Of a stretch of 64,000 nt of DNA, positions 54,563 to 63,869 are shown piece after piece. Positions within the stretch are counted from its first letter, which is position 1. Every line of letters begins with the position of its first letter. Position numbers and translations under genes: made by a program. The notes under the pieces are model-generated. The model ran no database searches and was not told the DNA's origin. It saw nothing but the letters and a program-made list of their open reading frames with translations. Origin of the DNA: Crocinitomicaceae bacterium (GTDB taxonomy: Bacteria; Bacteroidota; Bacteroidia; Flavobacteriales_G; Salibacteraceae); the NCBI GenBank assembly GCA_002707155.1, contig PAME01000001.1, forward strand, positions 480,029 through 544,028, read 5' to 3'.

Positions 54563-55615
54563 ATGGAAACCTTACATCAAGAAGTTCAAGATTATTACGG
54601 AAAAGAATTAGCCTCTTCAGCAGATTTGAAAACCAACGCGTGTTGCACATTAACGGCTCCACCAGAATACATCTTAGAAGCCCTTCGTGAAGTGCATGAT
54701 GAAGTTCAAGCGAAGTATTACGGTTGTGGTTTAACCATTCCTTTTGATATTGAAGGATTGCGCATTTTGGACTTAGGTTCTGGAAGTGGCAGAGATTGTT
54801 ACATTGCAAGTAAGTTGGTTGGGCCTAACGGCTATGTTGTTGGGGTTGATATGACTGACGAGCAATTGGATGTTGCGAATCGGCACATCGATTACCACAC
54901 CGAAAAGTTTGGATACACCGTGCCAAATATTGAATTTGTAAAAGGGAATATTGAAGAATTAGATAGGCTTGGGTTAGAAAAAGGAAGCTTCGATTTAATC
55001 ATTTCCAATTGTGTTGTAAACCTAGCCAAAGACAAACAAAAAGTATTGGATGATGCTTTTGATTTATTGAAACCCGGTGGAGAGATGTACTTCTCGGATG
55101 TATACAGCGATCGCAGAGTTTCTCAAGAACTGCAAAACGACCCTGTACTTTGGGGCGAATGTTTGAGCGGGGCGTTGTACTGGAACGATTTTTTGAATTT
55201 CGCCAAAAAAGCTGGGTTTACCGATCCTAGAGCTGTTGAGAATAAACCGATTACCATAGAAAATAAAAAACTGGAAGAAAAAGTAGGCGACCTTAAGTTC
55301 TTCTCGGTTACCTATCGTTTGTTTAAAATAGAAGGCTTAGAATCTGATTGTGAAGATTACGGTCAAGCATTGGTTTACAATGGAGGAATTAAAGGTCAAG
55401 AGCACGGATTTGAATTAGACGATCACCATTATTTTCCTAAAGGAAAGGTCATGGCGGTTTGTGGAAACAGTTACAAAATGGTGCACGATACCCGCTTTAG
55501 ATCCTATTTCACTTTTCATGGAACTTGGGATACGCATTACGGAATTTTCGAAGGCTGTGGTGGAGCAATGCCTTTTGCAGCTGAGGCAGTTGGGGCAATT
55601 CAGGATTGCTGTTGA
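54563..55615 (+). CDS. arsM: Arsenite methyltransferase (ArsM-type)
   Basis: SAM-dependent methyltransferase that methylates As(III) using glutathione or other thiols; 350 residues. The SAM loop DLGSGSGRDCYIASKLVGPN is near 71-90. Conserved cysteines are Cys27-Cys28 (KTNACC), Cys150 (ISNCVVNL) and Cys200 (GECLSGAL), which fits the arsenic-binding pattern. The C-terminal part ends in GCGGAMPF and a CC pair. There is no arsR, arsB or arsC nearby, so it is an orphan; both flanks hold related palindromic repeats. Confidence 0.92.
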   Translation: METLHQEVQDYYGKELASSADLKTNACCTLTAPPEYILEALREVHDEVQAKYYGCGLTIPFDIEGLRILDLGSGSGRDCYIASKLVGPNGYVVGVDMTDEQLDVANRHIDYHTEKFGYTVPNIEFVKGNIEELDRLGLEKGSFDLIISNCVVNLAKDKQKVLDDAFDLLKPGGEMYFSDVYSDRRVSQELQNDPVLWGECLSGALYWNDFLNFAKKAGFTDPRAVENKPITIENKKLEEKVGDLKFFSVTYRLFKIEGLESDCEDYGQALVYNGGIKGQEHGFELDDHHYFPKGKVMAVCGNSYKMVHDTRFRSYFTFHGTWDTHYGIFEGCGGAMPFAAEAVGAIQDCC

Positions 55616-55660
55616 GATTAACTATAAAAATACTGAGATTGATTGTTGGATATCTTCTCT

Positions 55661-55781
55661 TTCCCAGCGGGGAAGGTGGCGAAGAATGAGCCGGAAGGGG
55701 TTCTTTTTATAAAGCCTTGAACTGAATTGTTTTGCCATGAACCCCTTCCGCTTCGTACCTCAGCACCTTCCCCGTTGGGAA
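55661..55781. repeat. Long inverted repeat downstream of arsM
   Basis: Arms of 43 bp: 55661-55703 (starts TTCCCAGCGGGGAAGGTG, ends CGGAAGGGGTTC) and the reverse complement at 55739-55781, identical in 35 of 43 positions, with a 35-bp spacer. It could form a large cruciform or RNA hairpin. It is related to the element at 54358-54462. Confidence 0.85.
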
Positions 55782-55838
55782 GGATTCTCAATCTTGAATA
55801 TTAGAACTAAAGTTCAAAGATTAATTATCATACCTAAC

Positions 55839-55846
55839 TACATTTG
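55839..55846 (+). promoter_or_regulatory. -7 box upstream of mfd
   Basis: TACATTTG, TAnnTTTG match, ends 24 bp before the mfd ATG. Confidence 0.45.
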
Positions 55847-55870
55847 CTGCCCTCGATTGTATAAGTGTAA

Positions 55871-58800
55871 ATGTCAGTTACCAAAGAAGAATTTAATACC
55901 AGTTTTAGCACTTGGCCCCAGTTGGCACAAGTGCAAGCTCATTGTAAGGAAACCGAAAACCCTCTCGTACATTTAAAAGGATTTAGGGGAAGCGCCTCTC
56001 AATTTTTTATTGCAACAATGGCCAAGCAAGTGCATGGCATTCATGTAGTTGTGCTCAATGATAAAGAGAATGCTGCATACGCACTCAATGATTTACAGGA
56101 TCAATTGGGGAACGATAAAGTGCTCTTTTTTCCTTCACCGTTTAAGTATCCCTATAAACAAGAATCGGTTGACAATACCAATGTGTTGATGCGTGCTGAA
56201 ACGCTGGACATGATTGTCAAAAAACCATCTTGGTTGGTGGTAGTAACTTATGGTGAGGCTCTGAGTGAAAAAGTAGTTACTAAAAAGCAACTCAAAAAGA
56301 ACATTCTTGAACTAAAGGTAGGTGATGAAATCACCATCGATTTTATCAATGAGTTGCTTTACGAATATCATTTCGAACGGGTTGATTTTGTGACGGGTCC
56401 CGGTCAGTTTTCAATACGCGGAGGAATAGTAGATATTTTCTCTTTTGCAAACGACGACCCTTATCGGGTTGAGTTTTTTGGAGATGATATTGATTCGATT
56501 CGAACCTTTGATCCGGCGAGTCAACTGTCCAAAAAGAACTATAAGAAGATTCACATTTTGCCCAATGTTCAGGATCATGATTTGATGGAATCGCGTGAAA
56601 GTTTCTTAGGTTTTCTACCTGCAAATTCTTATTTGTATTTGAAAGAACGCGAAGTTTCTAAAGAACAAGTTCGCAAATCTTTTGCTGTTGCCGAGGAGGC
56701 TTTTAGCAAACTTTCGAACGATACTTTACAATCCAAACCCTCAGATTTATATATAAAACCAGAGCATTTTGATTTGGGGTTAGAAAAGCACAAAGTTTTG
56801 GAATACGGAGGAACCTTTGAAACTTCAGCTACTAAAACAGTAGAATTCAACCAAAAACCGCAGCCTACATTCAATAAGAAATTTGATTTGTTGGCTAAAG
56901 ATTTACATGCACACAAAACAGTTGGAATCAATAATTTCATTTTGTCCAGTCAGGCAAAACAAATGGAGCGTTTGCATGCCATTTTTGAGGACATTGATGC
57001 TGAGGTAGAATTCTCACCCATTTTGCAAATGGCGCACGAGGGCTTCATTGATGCGGACCTTAAAATTGCCTGTTATACCGATCACCAAATATTTGAGCGC
57101 TACCATAGATTCCGTCTTAAAGAAGGGTTTAATAAAGCCAAACAAGCCATTACCTTCAAAGAGCTTACGAGTCTTCAGAAAGGAGATTATGTAACCCACA
57201 TTGATTATGGTGTAGGTCAATTTGATGGGCTTCAAAAAATAGAAAACGATGGCAAGGAACAAGAAGCTATTCGTTTGTTATACAAGGATGGAGATATTCT
57301 TTATGTAAGTATTCATTCCTTGCATCGCATTGCTCGCTTTACCGGAAAAGATGGCACGGCTCCCACAATGAATAAGCTGGGAACGCAAACGTGGAAAATT
57401 CTCAAGCAAAAAACCAAAAAGAAAGTAAAAGAGATTGCCTACGATCTTATCAAATTGTACGCAAAACGAAAAGCGGCCCCTGGGTTCACATTTTCCCCCG
57501 ACAATTATTTGCAGCACGAACTGGAGAGTTCTTTCATTTATGAAGATACTCCCGACCAAGAAAAAGCGACAATTGACGTAAAAGGAGATATGGAAAAGCC
57601 GCATCCAATGGATCGTTTGATTTGTGGTGATGTAGGTTTTGGTAAAACGGAGATTGCAATTCGTGCGGCGTTCAAAGCAGTTATCGATAGCAAGCAAGTA
57701 GCGGTCTTGGCTCCAACAACTGTTTTGACTTATCAGCATTGGAAAACCTTTAAAGATCGGTTAGCTGATTTGCCTTGCAACGTCGATTATATCAATCGTT
57801 TTAAAACTGGAAAAGAGCAAAAAGAAACCTTACAAAAACTGGCTGAGGGAAAAATTGATATCATAATCGGAACGCATCGCATAGTTGGAAAAGACGTCAA
57901 GTTTAAAGACTTGGGTCTAATGATAATCGATGAAGAACAAAAGTTTGGAGTTGGAGTTAAGGACAAGCTGAAGACGATTAAAGAAAACGTGGATACGTTA
58001 ACATTGACCGCAACTCCAATACCTAGAACCTTACAGTTTTCATTGATGAAAGCTCGAGATTTGAGTGTAATCAATACCCCGCCGCCTAATCGTCAACCGG
58101 TGGAAACCATTCTAAAACCCTTTAACGAAGAGACCATTCGCGACGCTATTTACTATGAAGTAAGCAGGGGCGGTCAGGCATTCGTGGTGCACAATAGAGT
58201 GGAGAACATTAAGGAAGTTGCGGGAATGATTCAGCGTTTGGTTCCTGAAGTGCGCATTGGTATTGCACATGGACAATTGGAAGGACACGAACTCGAAAAA
58301 ACCATGTATGCATTTATGGAGCATGAGTTTGATGTATTGATTGCCACCACCATTATCGAGTCGGGATTGGATATTTCTAACGCTAACACGATTATCATAA
58401 ACAATGCACACAATTTTGGATTGAGTGATTTGCACCAAATGCGTGGAAGAGTTGGTCGTAGCAATCGAAAAGCATTTTGTTACTTGTTGTCTCCGCCAAT
58501 GAGTTCCTTGACTCCAGAAGCAAGAAAAAGAATGACTGCCATTGAGCAGTTTTCGGATTTAGGCTCGGGGTTCAATATTTCAATGCGCGATTTAGACATT
58601 CGTGGCGCTGGAAATTTATTGGGGGGAGAGCAAAGCGGTTTTATGTCTGATATTGGGTTTGAGACTTACCAGAAGATACTGGACGAAGCCATTCACGAAT
58701 TGAAAGAAAACGAGTTTAAAGACTTGTTTAAGGCTGAAGAAGCCGAATTGCAAAACTTCGTGTTGGATTGCCAGCTCGATACGGACTTAGAGATTCTAAT

Positions 58801-59212
58801 TCCAAACGGATATGTGCGTAATGTAAATGAACGGCTACAATTATATCGTGAACTTTCGGATGTAAAAACCGAAAATCAATTGGAAAAATTTGAAAAGGAT
58901 TTAATTGATCGTTTTGGACCAATTCCAGAGGAAACGCGCCAGTTAATCAGTGGTGTGCGCTTACAATGGTTAGCAGAGAAATTAGGAATAGAGAAGATTG
59001 TTTTGAAAAACAAAAAACTGCTTTGTTATTTGGTATCCAATCAGAAATCAAGATTTTACCAATCCAGTCAATTCCATTACATAGTGCAATACGTAAATAA
59101 GAACCCGGCCAAAACTCAAATGAAGGAGCGCAAAGAACGCTTATACATTGTTTTTGAAGGGGTGGAAACCTTGGAAGAGGTTCTTGGGATTATTGAACCG
59201 ATGAAGGTTTAA
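55871..59212 (+). CDS. mfd: Transcription-repair coupling factor
   Basis: Removes RNA polymerase stalled at lesions and recruits UvrA; 1113 residues, cytoplasmic. The N-terminal UvrB-like region includes YPYKQESVDNTNVLMRAETL and the GGIVDIFSFANDDPYRVEFF block near 175-200. The RNAP-interacting domain is near 430-500 (YVTHIDYGVGQFDGLQKIEN). The RecG-like ATPase has Walker A GDVGFGKTEIAIRAAF near 588, DEEQ in IIDEEQKFGVGVKDKL near 683, and motif VI HQMRGRVGRSNRKAFCYLL near 855. A TRCF C-terminal domain follows. The order is complete. Confidence 0.97.
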   Translation: MSVTKEEFNTSFSTWPQLAQVQAHCKETENPLVHLKGFRGSASQFFIATMAKQVHGIHVVVLNDKENAAYALNDLQDQLGNDKVLFFPSPFKYPYKQESVDNTNVLMRAETLDMIVKKPSWLVVVTYGEALSEKVVTKKQLKKNILELKVGDEITIDFINELLYEYHFERVDFVTGPGQFSIRGGIVDIFSFANDDPYRVEFFGDDIDSIRTFDPASQLSKKNYKKIHILPNVQDHDLMESRESFLGFLPANSYLYLKEREVSKEQVRKSFAVAEEAFSKLSNDTLQSKPSDLYIKPEHFDLGLEKHKVLEYGGTFETSATKTVEFNQKPQPTFNKKFDLLAKDLHAHKTVGINNFILSSQAKQMERLHAIFEDIDAEVEFSPILQMAHEGFIDADLKIACYTDHQIFERYHRFRLKEGFNKAKQAITFKELTSLQKGDYVTHIDYGVGQFDGLQKIENDGKEQEAIRLLYKDGDILYVSIHSLHRIARFTGKDGTAPTMNKLGTQTWKILKQKTKKKVKEIAYDLIKLYAKRKAAPGFTFSPDNYLQHELESSFIYEDTPDQEKATIDVKGDMEKPHPMDRLICGDVGFGKTEIAIRAAFKAVIDSKQVAVLAPTTVLTYQHWKTFKDRLADLPCNVDYINRFKTGKEQKETLQKLAEGKIDIIIGTHRIVGKDVKFKDLGLMIIDEEQKFGVGVKDKLKTIKENVDTLTLTATPIPRTLQFSLMKARDLSVINTPPPNRQPVETILKPFNEETIRDAIYYEVSRGGQAFVVHNRVENIKEVAGMIQRLVPEVRIGIAHGQLEGHELEKTMYAFMEHEFDVLIATTIIESGLDISNANTIIINNAHNFGLSDLHQMRGRVGRSNRKAFCYLLSPPMSSLTPEARKRMTAIEQFSDLGSGFNISMRDLDIRGAGNLLGGEQSGFMSDIGFETYQKILDEAIHELKENEFKDLFKAEEAELQNFVLDCQLDTDLEILIPNGYVRNVNERLQLYRELSDVKTENQLEKFEKDLIDRFGPIPEETRQLISGVRLQWLAEKLGIEKIVLKNKKLLCYLVSNQKSRFYQSSQFHYIVQYVNKNPAKTQMKERKERLYIVFEGVETLEEVLGIIEPMKV

Positions 59213-59244
59213 TTTGCTTTATACAGCTTATTCATTCTGGTTCA

Positions 59245-59283
59245 GTTCGAGTGATTGTGTGTTGGCGAAACTGTATCTCGAAC
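59245..59283. repeat. Inverted repeat after mfd
   Basis: GTTCGAG (59245-59251) and CTCGAAC (59277-59283) with a 25-bp spacer lie between the convergent mfd and UbiA-family genes. There is no T-run, so a terminator is not clear. Confidence 0.5.
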
Positions 59284-59338
59284 AACTCTTCCATAGTTTG
59301 TTGTCCCTTAAGTTTTGGCCTTTAATTTGAATAAAGAC

Positions 59339-60193
59339 TTAAGAAACGATCCAAACCAACCCAAAGAGCACCAACATAGTGCCTTCTACCAAAAAAGAAT
59401 AATAGTACTCTGAACTGTCTTTTTTGCAAAGTGTGATTACCCACCCCGCAAAAATTGCAGCAACCAAATGGGCTACACTCATATAGGCGCTTTGACTGAA
59501 CAAAATCATTACAATAAAAGAAAAGCAAGCCAAACTCAATAAGGAAAGCTGTTTGGCTTTATCCATACCCATCATCATAGGAATGGTATTTAAAGAACTA
59601 CCCTTATCAAATTCCAAATCACGAATATCAAAAGGAATAGTGATGGCGAAAATGAAGAAACAACGACTTAAGAAATAATAGAATAACTCGGGTTGAGTAT
59701 ACAACTCAAAGGATTCGAATACAGGCAAATATACACTCACGTAACTAACCGTTATGCTAATTAAAAACACCTTGGCAAATGGCACATCTCTGAGTCTCCA
59801 GTACTTTCCTTTTCGTTTCACAATTGGCATACTATACCCCAACGCAATAAGTGTTGGAATGGAAATAGGGGCAATAAATGAAGTGCCTAGAATTAAGGCT
59901 AACACAAGCGCAGAACTGCCAGAAAGCACAATAAGAAAAAATAAAAATGACTTGTATTTTTTTGCCCAGACATGCCTCGCGGAAAGACTTCTTTCATCGA
60001 TTTGAGATAAGCCAACGATACGGTGCAGGTTGTAGATAAATAAAGTGCTGCAGTATATAAATAGCAACAACTTATAATTTATTGGAAGGTTAAAAATGAA
60101 GTAAGAAATGCAGCTAATTGCACTTACAGGAATAGCAACGTAGAGGTTGCTAAACAACAGAAAGTTGCTTGCGTTTTTTAAAAGGCTTTTCAC
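59339..60193 (-). CDS. UbiA-family prenyltransferase-like membrane protein
   Basis: A 284-residue integral membrane protein, about 8-9 helices. The second UbiA Asp motif is present in TIPFDIRDLEFDKGSSLNTI (DIRDLEFD about 185-192). The first motif, NDxxDxxxD in classical UbiA, is replaced by YNLHRIVG (about 54-61) with no Asp. It overlaps the unknown upstream gene by 4 bp. A true prenyltransferase of altered metal binding, or a family member with another activity, are both possible. Confidence 0.8.
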   Translation of the reverse strand: MKSLLKNASNFLLFSNLYVAIPVSAISCISYFIFNLPINYKLLLFIYCSTLFIYNLHRIVGLSQIDERSLSARHVWAKKYKSFLFFLIVLSGSSALVLALILGTSFIAPISIPTLIALGYSMPIVKRKGKYWRLRDVPFAKVFLISITVSYVSVYLPVFESFELYTQPELFYYFLSRCFFIFAITIPFDIRDLEFDKGSSLNTIPMMMGMDKAKQLSLLSLACFSFIVMILFSQSAYMSVAHLVAAIFAGWVITLCKKDSSEYYYSFLVEGTMLVLFGLVWIVS

Positions 60194-60822
60194 GAATTAC
60201 TAGACGCTATGCTTAATCCTATTATTCCGCCAGCAACAGTTCCTGCTACCGAGCCCAAGATGCTGTGGAATATCTTTTTCATTCTGGCCGATTGTTTATA
60301 CCCGGCAATGTAGGCAGCTTGACTCATTGGCTCGCCTCCATTTGCTTTTTCATTGGACGGCATATTTCCTTTAGTCAAACTTCCTATTAAGGTTCCTGAA
60401 ATTGGAGAAAGAACAACAACGGCTAATTCTTGACTACCCGTAAGTGCAGCTAGTGCTCCGCTAACTAGAAATGATGTAATTACAGGAAGCGTAGTTTTAT
60501 GCTCATTTCTGCCGTCTTGCTGTCCTTTTATGTAATACCGCATTTCTTTTATTGAGTAACCCGTTTCACTGCTATCTGGGTTATACCAAACCTCTTCTTG
60601 GCCATTTTGCGTTACCGAAAAAACCCTGCTAATATCAATAAGTAGAATTTTTACTTTACCGTTTTTTTTAGTGGTTTCAAGCACAATTTCCTCGGGCGAT
60701 TGATCCAAAGGAACACCGATTATTTCCTGTCCACCTAACATCAAAATGGATTGATTTATTTGGGCAAAACCATTAATCGATACAAGCAATAACAGCAATA
60801 TCGAAGAAATCTTTTGAATCAT
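60190..60822 (-). CDS. Secreted protein of unknown function with C-terminal glycine-rich helix
   Basis: A 210-residue protein. Signal peptide about 1-21 (MIQKISSILLLLLVSINGFA). A small beta domain (about 22-90, IGVPLDQSPEEIVLETTKKN and LIDISRVFSVTQNGQEEVWY) is followed by a hydrophobic glycine/alanine-rich half (about 110-205). That half includes ITSFLVSGALAALTGSQELA and ILGSVAGTVAGGIIGLSIAS, two likely membrane-associated hairpins. Not recognised. It shares a 4-bp ATGA overlap with the UbiA-family gene, so the two are co-translated. Confidence 0.72.
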   Translation of the reverse strand: MIQKISSILLLLLVSINGFAQINQSILMLGGQEIIGVPLDQSPEEIVLETTKKNGKVKILLIDISRVFSVTQNGQEEVWYNPDSSETGYSIKEMRYYIKGQQDGRNEHKTTLPVITSFLVSGALAALTGSQELAVVVLSPISGTLIGSLTKGNMPSNEKANGGEPMSQAAYIAGYKQSARMKKIFHSILGSVAGTVAGGIIGLSIASSNS

Positions 60823-60912
60823 GTTGTTTTTCGTTTAGAATTTTCAAAAGTAACTAAACAAAATGCTGACTTTGTGGTCTTAATCGAATACAATAGGGGC
60901 TGTGATTAGACC

Positions 60913-60920
60913 TATATTTG
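60913..60920 (+). promoter_or_regulatory. -7 box upstream of gcvP
   Basis: TATATTTG, an exact TAnnTTTG match, 35 bp before the gcvP ATG. It is followed by TACACATTTTTTAG, like the leuS leader. Confidence 0.5.
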
Positions 60921-60955
60921 TACACATTTTTTAGTAAATAAAACCTTTTTAGTAA

Positions 60956-63817
60956 ATGGAAAATTTTAAAGGAAGGCATATTGGCCCTAGAGGCAAAAAC
61001 GTTTCAGAAATGCTTGAAGTTGTCGGCTCTGATTCTATTGATAATTTAATCAATGAAACGATACCTGCTCAAATTCGATTGAAGGGTGATTTAGATATAC
61101 CGGAGGGAATTAGTGAATTTGAATATTTGAGACATATTGATGGTCTGGCGGAAAGAAACCAGCTTTTCAGATCATATATAGGTCAAGGTTATTACGGAAC
61201 AATAACTCCTTCCGTAATTAAACGTAATCTGTTTGAAAATCCGGGTTGGTATACTGCATATACGCCGTACCAAGCTGAAATTTCGCAAGGACGATTAGAA
61301 GCGTTACTAAATTTTCAAACGGTATGTTCCGATTTAACCGGAATGGAGCTTGCAAATGGCTCTTTATTGGATGAGTCTACAGCTGCTGCCGAGGCAATGA
61401 TTTTGTTGTTTCATGCAAGAAGTAGAGATGAAGTACAGTCTGGAAAAGTTCAGTTTTTCGTGGATGAAAATTGCTTCACTCAGACCATTGAGGTTTTAGA
61501 AACGCGTTCCAATCCATTGAATATTGAATTGGTAATTGGAGATTGGAAGTCTTTCAAGTTCACTGAAAAAACATTCGGTGCTCTTTTGCAATACCCCAAT
61601 AAAGTGGGTGCTGTTGAAGATTACTCCGGGTTTGTAGAAGCAGCTAAGCAAAACGGTGCTAGAGTCGCCGTTGCATCGGATTTGATGGCACTAATAAAAT
61701 TGAAACCACCAGGCGAATGGGGTGCTGACGTGGTGGTAGGAAATTCACAACGATTTGGCGTGCCAATGGGTTTTGGCGGACCTCATGCGGCATTTTTTGC
61801 TACACAAGAGGAGTTTAAAAGATTTATCCCAGGAAGAATTATTGGTGTTTCACAAGATAGAAACGGCAATCGAGCTCTCAGAATGGCGCTTCAGACCAGA
61901 GAGCAGCATATAAAAAGAGATAGAGCAACTTCTAATATTTGTACTGCTCAAGCTTTGTTAGCCAATATGGCTGGTTCCTATGCCGTATATCATGGTCCTG
62001 AAGGTTTAAAAGAAATTGCCTCTAGAATACATGAACGAACGAATAGACTTGCCTGTGCGATAGAAAATTTAGGCTACGAATTGGTAAACGATAGTTGGTT
62101 CGATACTCTTACTATAAAAGCCGAAGAAAGTAACGTAAAGCGGATCTTTGAAGACAAAGAAATAAACCTCTGGTACGGCGAGGGTACAGTGACTGTGAGC
62201 TTGGACGAAACAGTTATGAGTGATGACGTAGCTGATTTGGTAACATGTTTTGCTAAAGTTAAAGGTCAAAATGTAAACATTGGTGAATGCAGTATTGGAA
62301 TACCTCCTCACTTGAATAGAACCTCTAAGTTTCTGACCCATCCTACGTTTAATAGCTACCACTCCGAGAGTGAAATGTTGCGTTACCTGAAAACATTAGA
62401 GAATAAAGATATTTCGCTTACGCACTCCATGATTTCTTTGGGTTCTTGTACTATGAAATTGAATGCAGCTGCGCAGATGTATCCAGTTTCTAAGCCAGAG
62501 TTTGCTAACATGCACCCATTTTCTCCGGCTGATCAGACTTCTGGTTACGATCAAGTAATTGAGGATTTAGAAGAATGGCTTTGTGCAATCACAGGATTTG
62601 CGGCAATTTCTTTTCAGCCAAATTCTGGAGCACAAGGAGAGTATACTGGCTTACTTACCATAAGAGCTTACCATAAAGCAAATGGTGACCATCAGCGTAA
62701 AATTGCTTTAATACCTTCGTCTGCACACGGAACAAACCCTGCTTCCGCGGTTATGGCAGGAATGGAAGTTGTGGTAGTAAAAAGTTTAGAAAACGGAAAC
62801 ATTGATGTTAACGATTTAAGGGAAAAAGCGGAAAAGTACTCAGACACGTTGTCTTGTTTAATGGTTACTTACCCTTCAACGCACGGAGTTTTCGAAGAGT
62901 CTATTATTGAAATGACAGATATTATTCATGCAAACGGCGGTCAAGTATACATGGATGGCGCCAACATGAACGCTCAAGTTGGCCTTACCAGTCCAGGTAA
63001 TATTGGAGCAGATGTGTGTCACTTGAATTTGCATAAAACATTTGCCATACCTCATGGTGGAGGTGGTCCAGGTGTTGGGCCGATTGGAGTAGCGGAACAT
63101 TTAGCAAAATTTTTGCCGGGTCATTCATTTCGACTAACCGAAAACCCAGATGCCGTTTCCGCCGTTAGTGGTGCACCTTATGGAAGTGCTTCTATCTTGT
63201 TGATTTCCTATGCGTATTGTAAAATGTTGGGAAAAACTGGATTGAGAGAATCTACCGAATACGCCATTCTAAATGCGAATTACATCAAGAATCGATTGGA
63301 GGATTACTATCCTGTGCTGTATTTAGGAGAGAGTGGTAGAGTTGCTCATGAAATGATCTTGGATTGTAGAGGCTTCAAAAAAACCGCAGGAATAGAGGTG
63401 GTTGATATTGCTAAGCGTTTGATTGACTATGGATTTCATGCTCCAACAGTAAGTTTTCCAGTTGCAGGCACTCTTATGATCGAGCCTACTGAAAGTGAGA
63501 GCAAATCAGAGTTAGATCGTTTTTGTAGTGCAATGATTAGTATTCGAAAGGAAATAGCTGAAATTGAAGATGGAACTGCTGATCGAGAAAATAATGTGGT
63601 CAAAAATGCGCCGCACAGAGCTCAGGAAATAATTAGTTCAAATTGGGATAAACCTTACTCTAGAGAAAAAGCGGCATACCCAATGCCAAACTTGCTCATG
63701 AATAAATATTGGGCTCCAGTTGCTAGAATTGACGATGCCTTTGGAGATCGGAATTTGATTTGCGCTTGCCCTCCTCTGGAGGATTACGAAGATCAAGAGT
63801 ATAAAATTACTTTATAA
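60956..63817 (+). CDS. gcvP: Glycine dehydrogenase (glycine cleavage system P protein)
   Basis: Decarboxylates glycine and transfers the aminomethyl group to the lipoyl H protein. The 953-residue single-chain type carries both halves: an N-terminal half (about 1-440, including RHIGPRGKNVSEML at the start and TPYQAEISQGRLEALLNFQT) and a C-terminal catalytic half. The PLP lysine is K694 in NLHKTFAIPHGGGGPGVGPI. HGTNPASAVMAGMEVVVV near 580-600 is also typical. It has its own TAnnTTTG promoter and a strong terminator; gcvH and gcvT are not in the window. Confidence 0.98.
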   Translation: MENFKGRHIGPRGKNVSEMLEVVGSDSIDNLINETIPAQIRLKGDLDIPEGISEFEYLRHIDGLAERNQLFRSYIGQGYYGTITPSVIKRNLFENPGWYTAYTPYQAEISQGRLEALLNFQTVCSDLTGMELANGSLLDESTAAAEAMILLFHARSRDEVQSGKVQFFVDENCFTQTIEVLETRSNPLNIELVIGDWKSFKFTEKTFGALLQYPNKVGAVEDYSGFVEAAKQNGARVAVASDLMALIKLKPPGEWGADVVVGNSQRFGVPMGFGGPHAAFFATQEEFKRFIPGRIIGVSQDRNGNRALRMALQTREQHIKRDRATSNICTAQALLANMAGSYAVYHGPEGLKEIASRIHERTNRLACAIENLGYELVNDSWFDTLTIKAEESNVKRIFEDKEINLWYGEGTVTVSLDETVMSDDVADLVTCFAKVKGQNVNIGECSIGIPPHLNRTSKFLTHPTFNSYHSESEMLRYLKTLENKDISLTHSMISLGSCTMKLNAAAQMYPVSKPEFANMHPFSPADQTSGYDQVIEDLEEWLCAITGFAAISFQPNSGAQGEYTGLLTIRAYHKANGDHQRKIALIPSSAHGTNPASAVMAGMEVVVVKSLENGNIDVNDLREKAEKYSDTLSCLMVTYPSTHGVFEESIIEMTDIIHANGGQVYMDGANMNAQVGLTSPGNIGADVCHLNLHKTFAIPHGGGGPGVGPIGVAEHLAKFLPGHSFRLTENPDAVSAVSGAPYGSASILLISYAYCKMLGKTGLRESTEYAILNANYIKNRLEDYYPVLYLGESGRVAHEMILDCRGFKKTAGIEVVDIAKRLIDYGFHAPTVSFPVAGTLMIEPTESESKSELDRFCSAMISIRKEIAEIEDGTADRENNVVKNAPHRAQEIISSNWDKPYSREKAAYPMPNLLMNKYWAPVARIDDAFGDRNLICACPPLEDYEDQEYKITL

Positions 63818-63822
63818 GAAAT

Positions 63823-63851
63823 AAAAAGGGAGCGTTCGCGTTCCCTTTTTC
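63823..63851 (+). terminator. Terminator after gcvP
   Basis: A 12-bp stem (63823-63834 with 63839-63850, AAAAAGGGAGCG, one G-T pair), TTCG tetraloop, closing in a T-tract. Confidence 0.92.
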
Positions 63852-63869
63852 TTTGCTTATTTTCACCAT

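Noticed and set aside
54358-55781. arsM as cargo of an insertion sequence
   Set aside because: No transposase, no clear target-site duplication, and the flanking repeats are only partly alike; kept only as a possible repeat-bounded gene.
57278-57739. 153-codon open frame on the minus strand inside mfd
   Set aside because: It lies wholly antisense within a highly conserved gene, with a protein of no recognisable composition; a shadow of the mfd codons.
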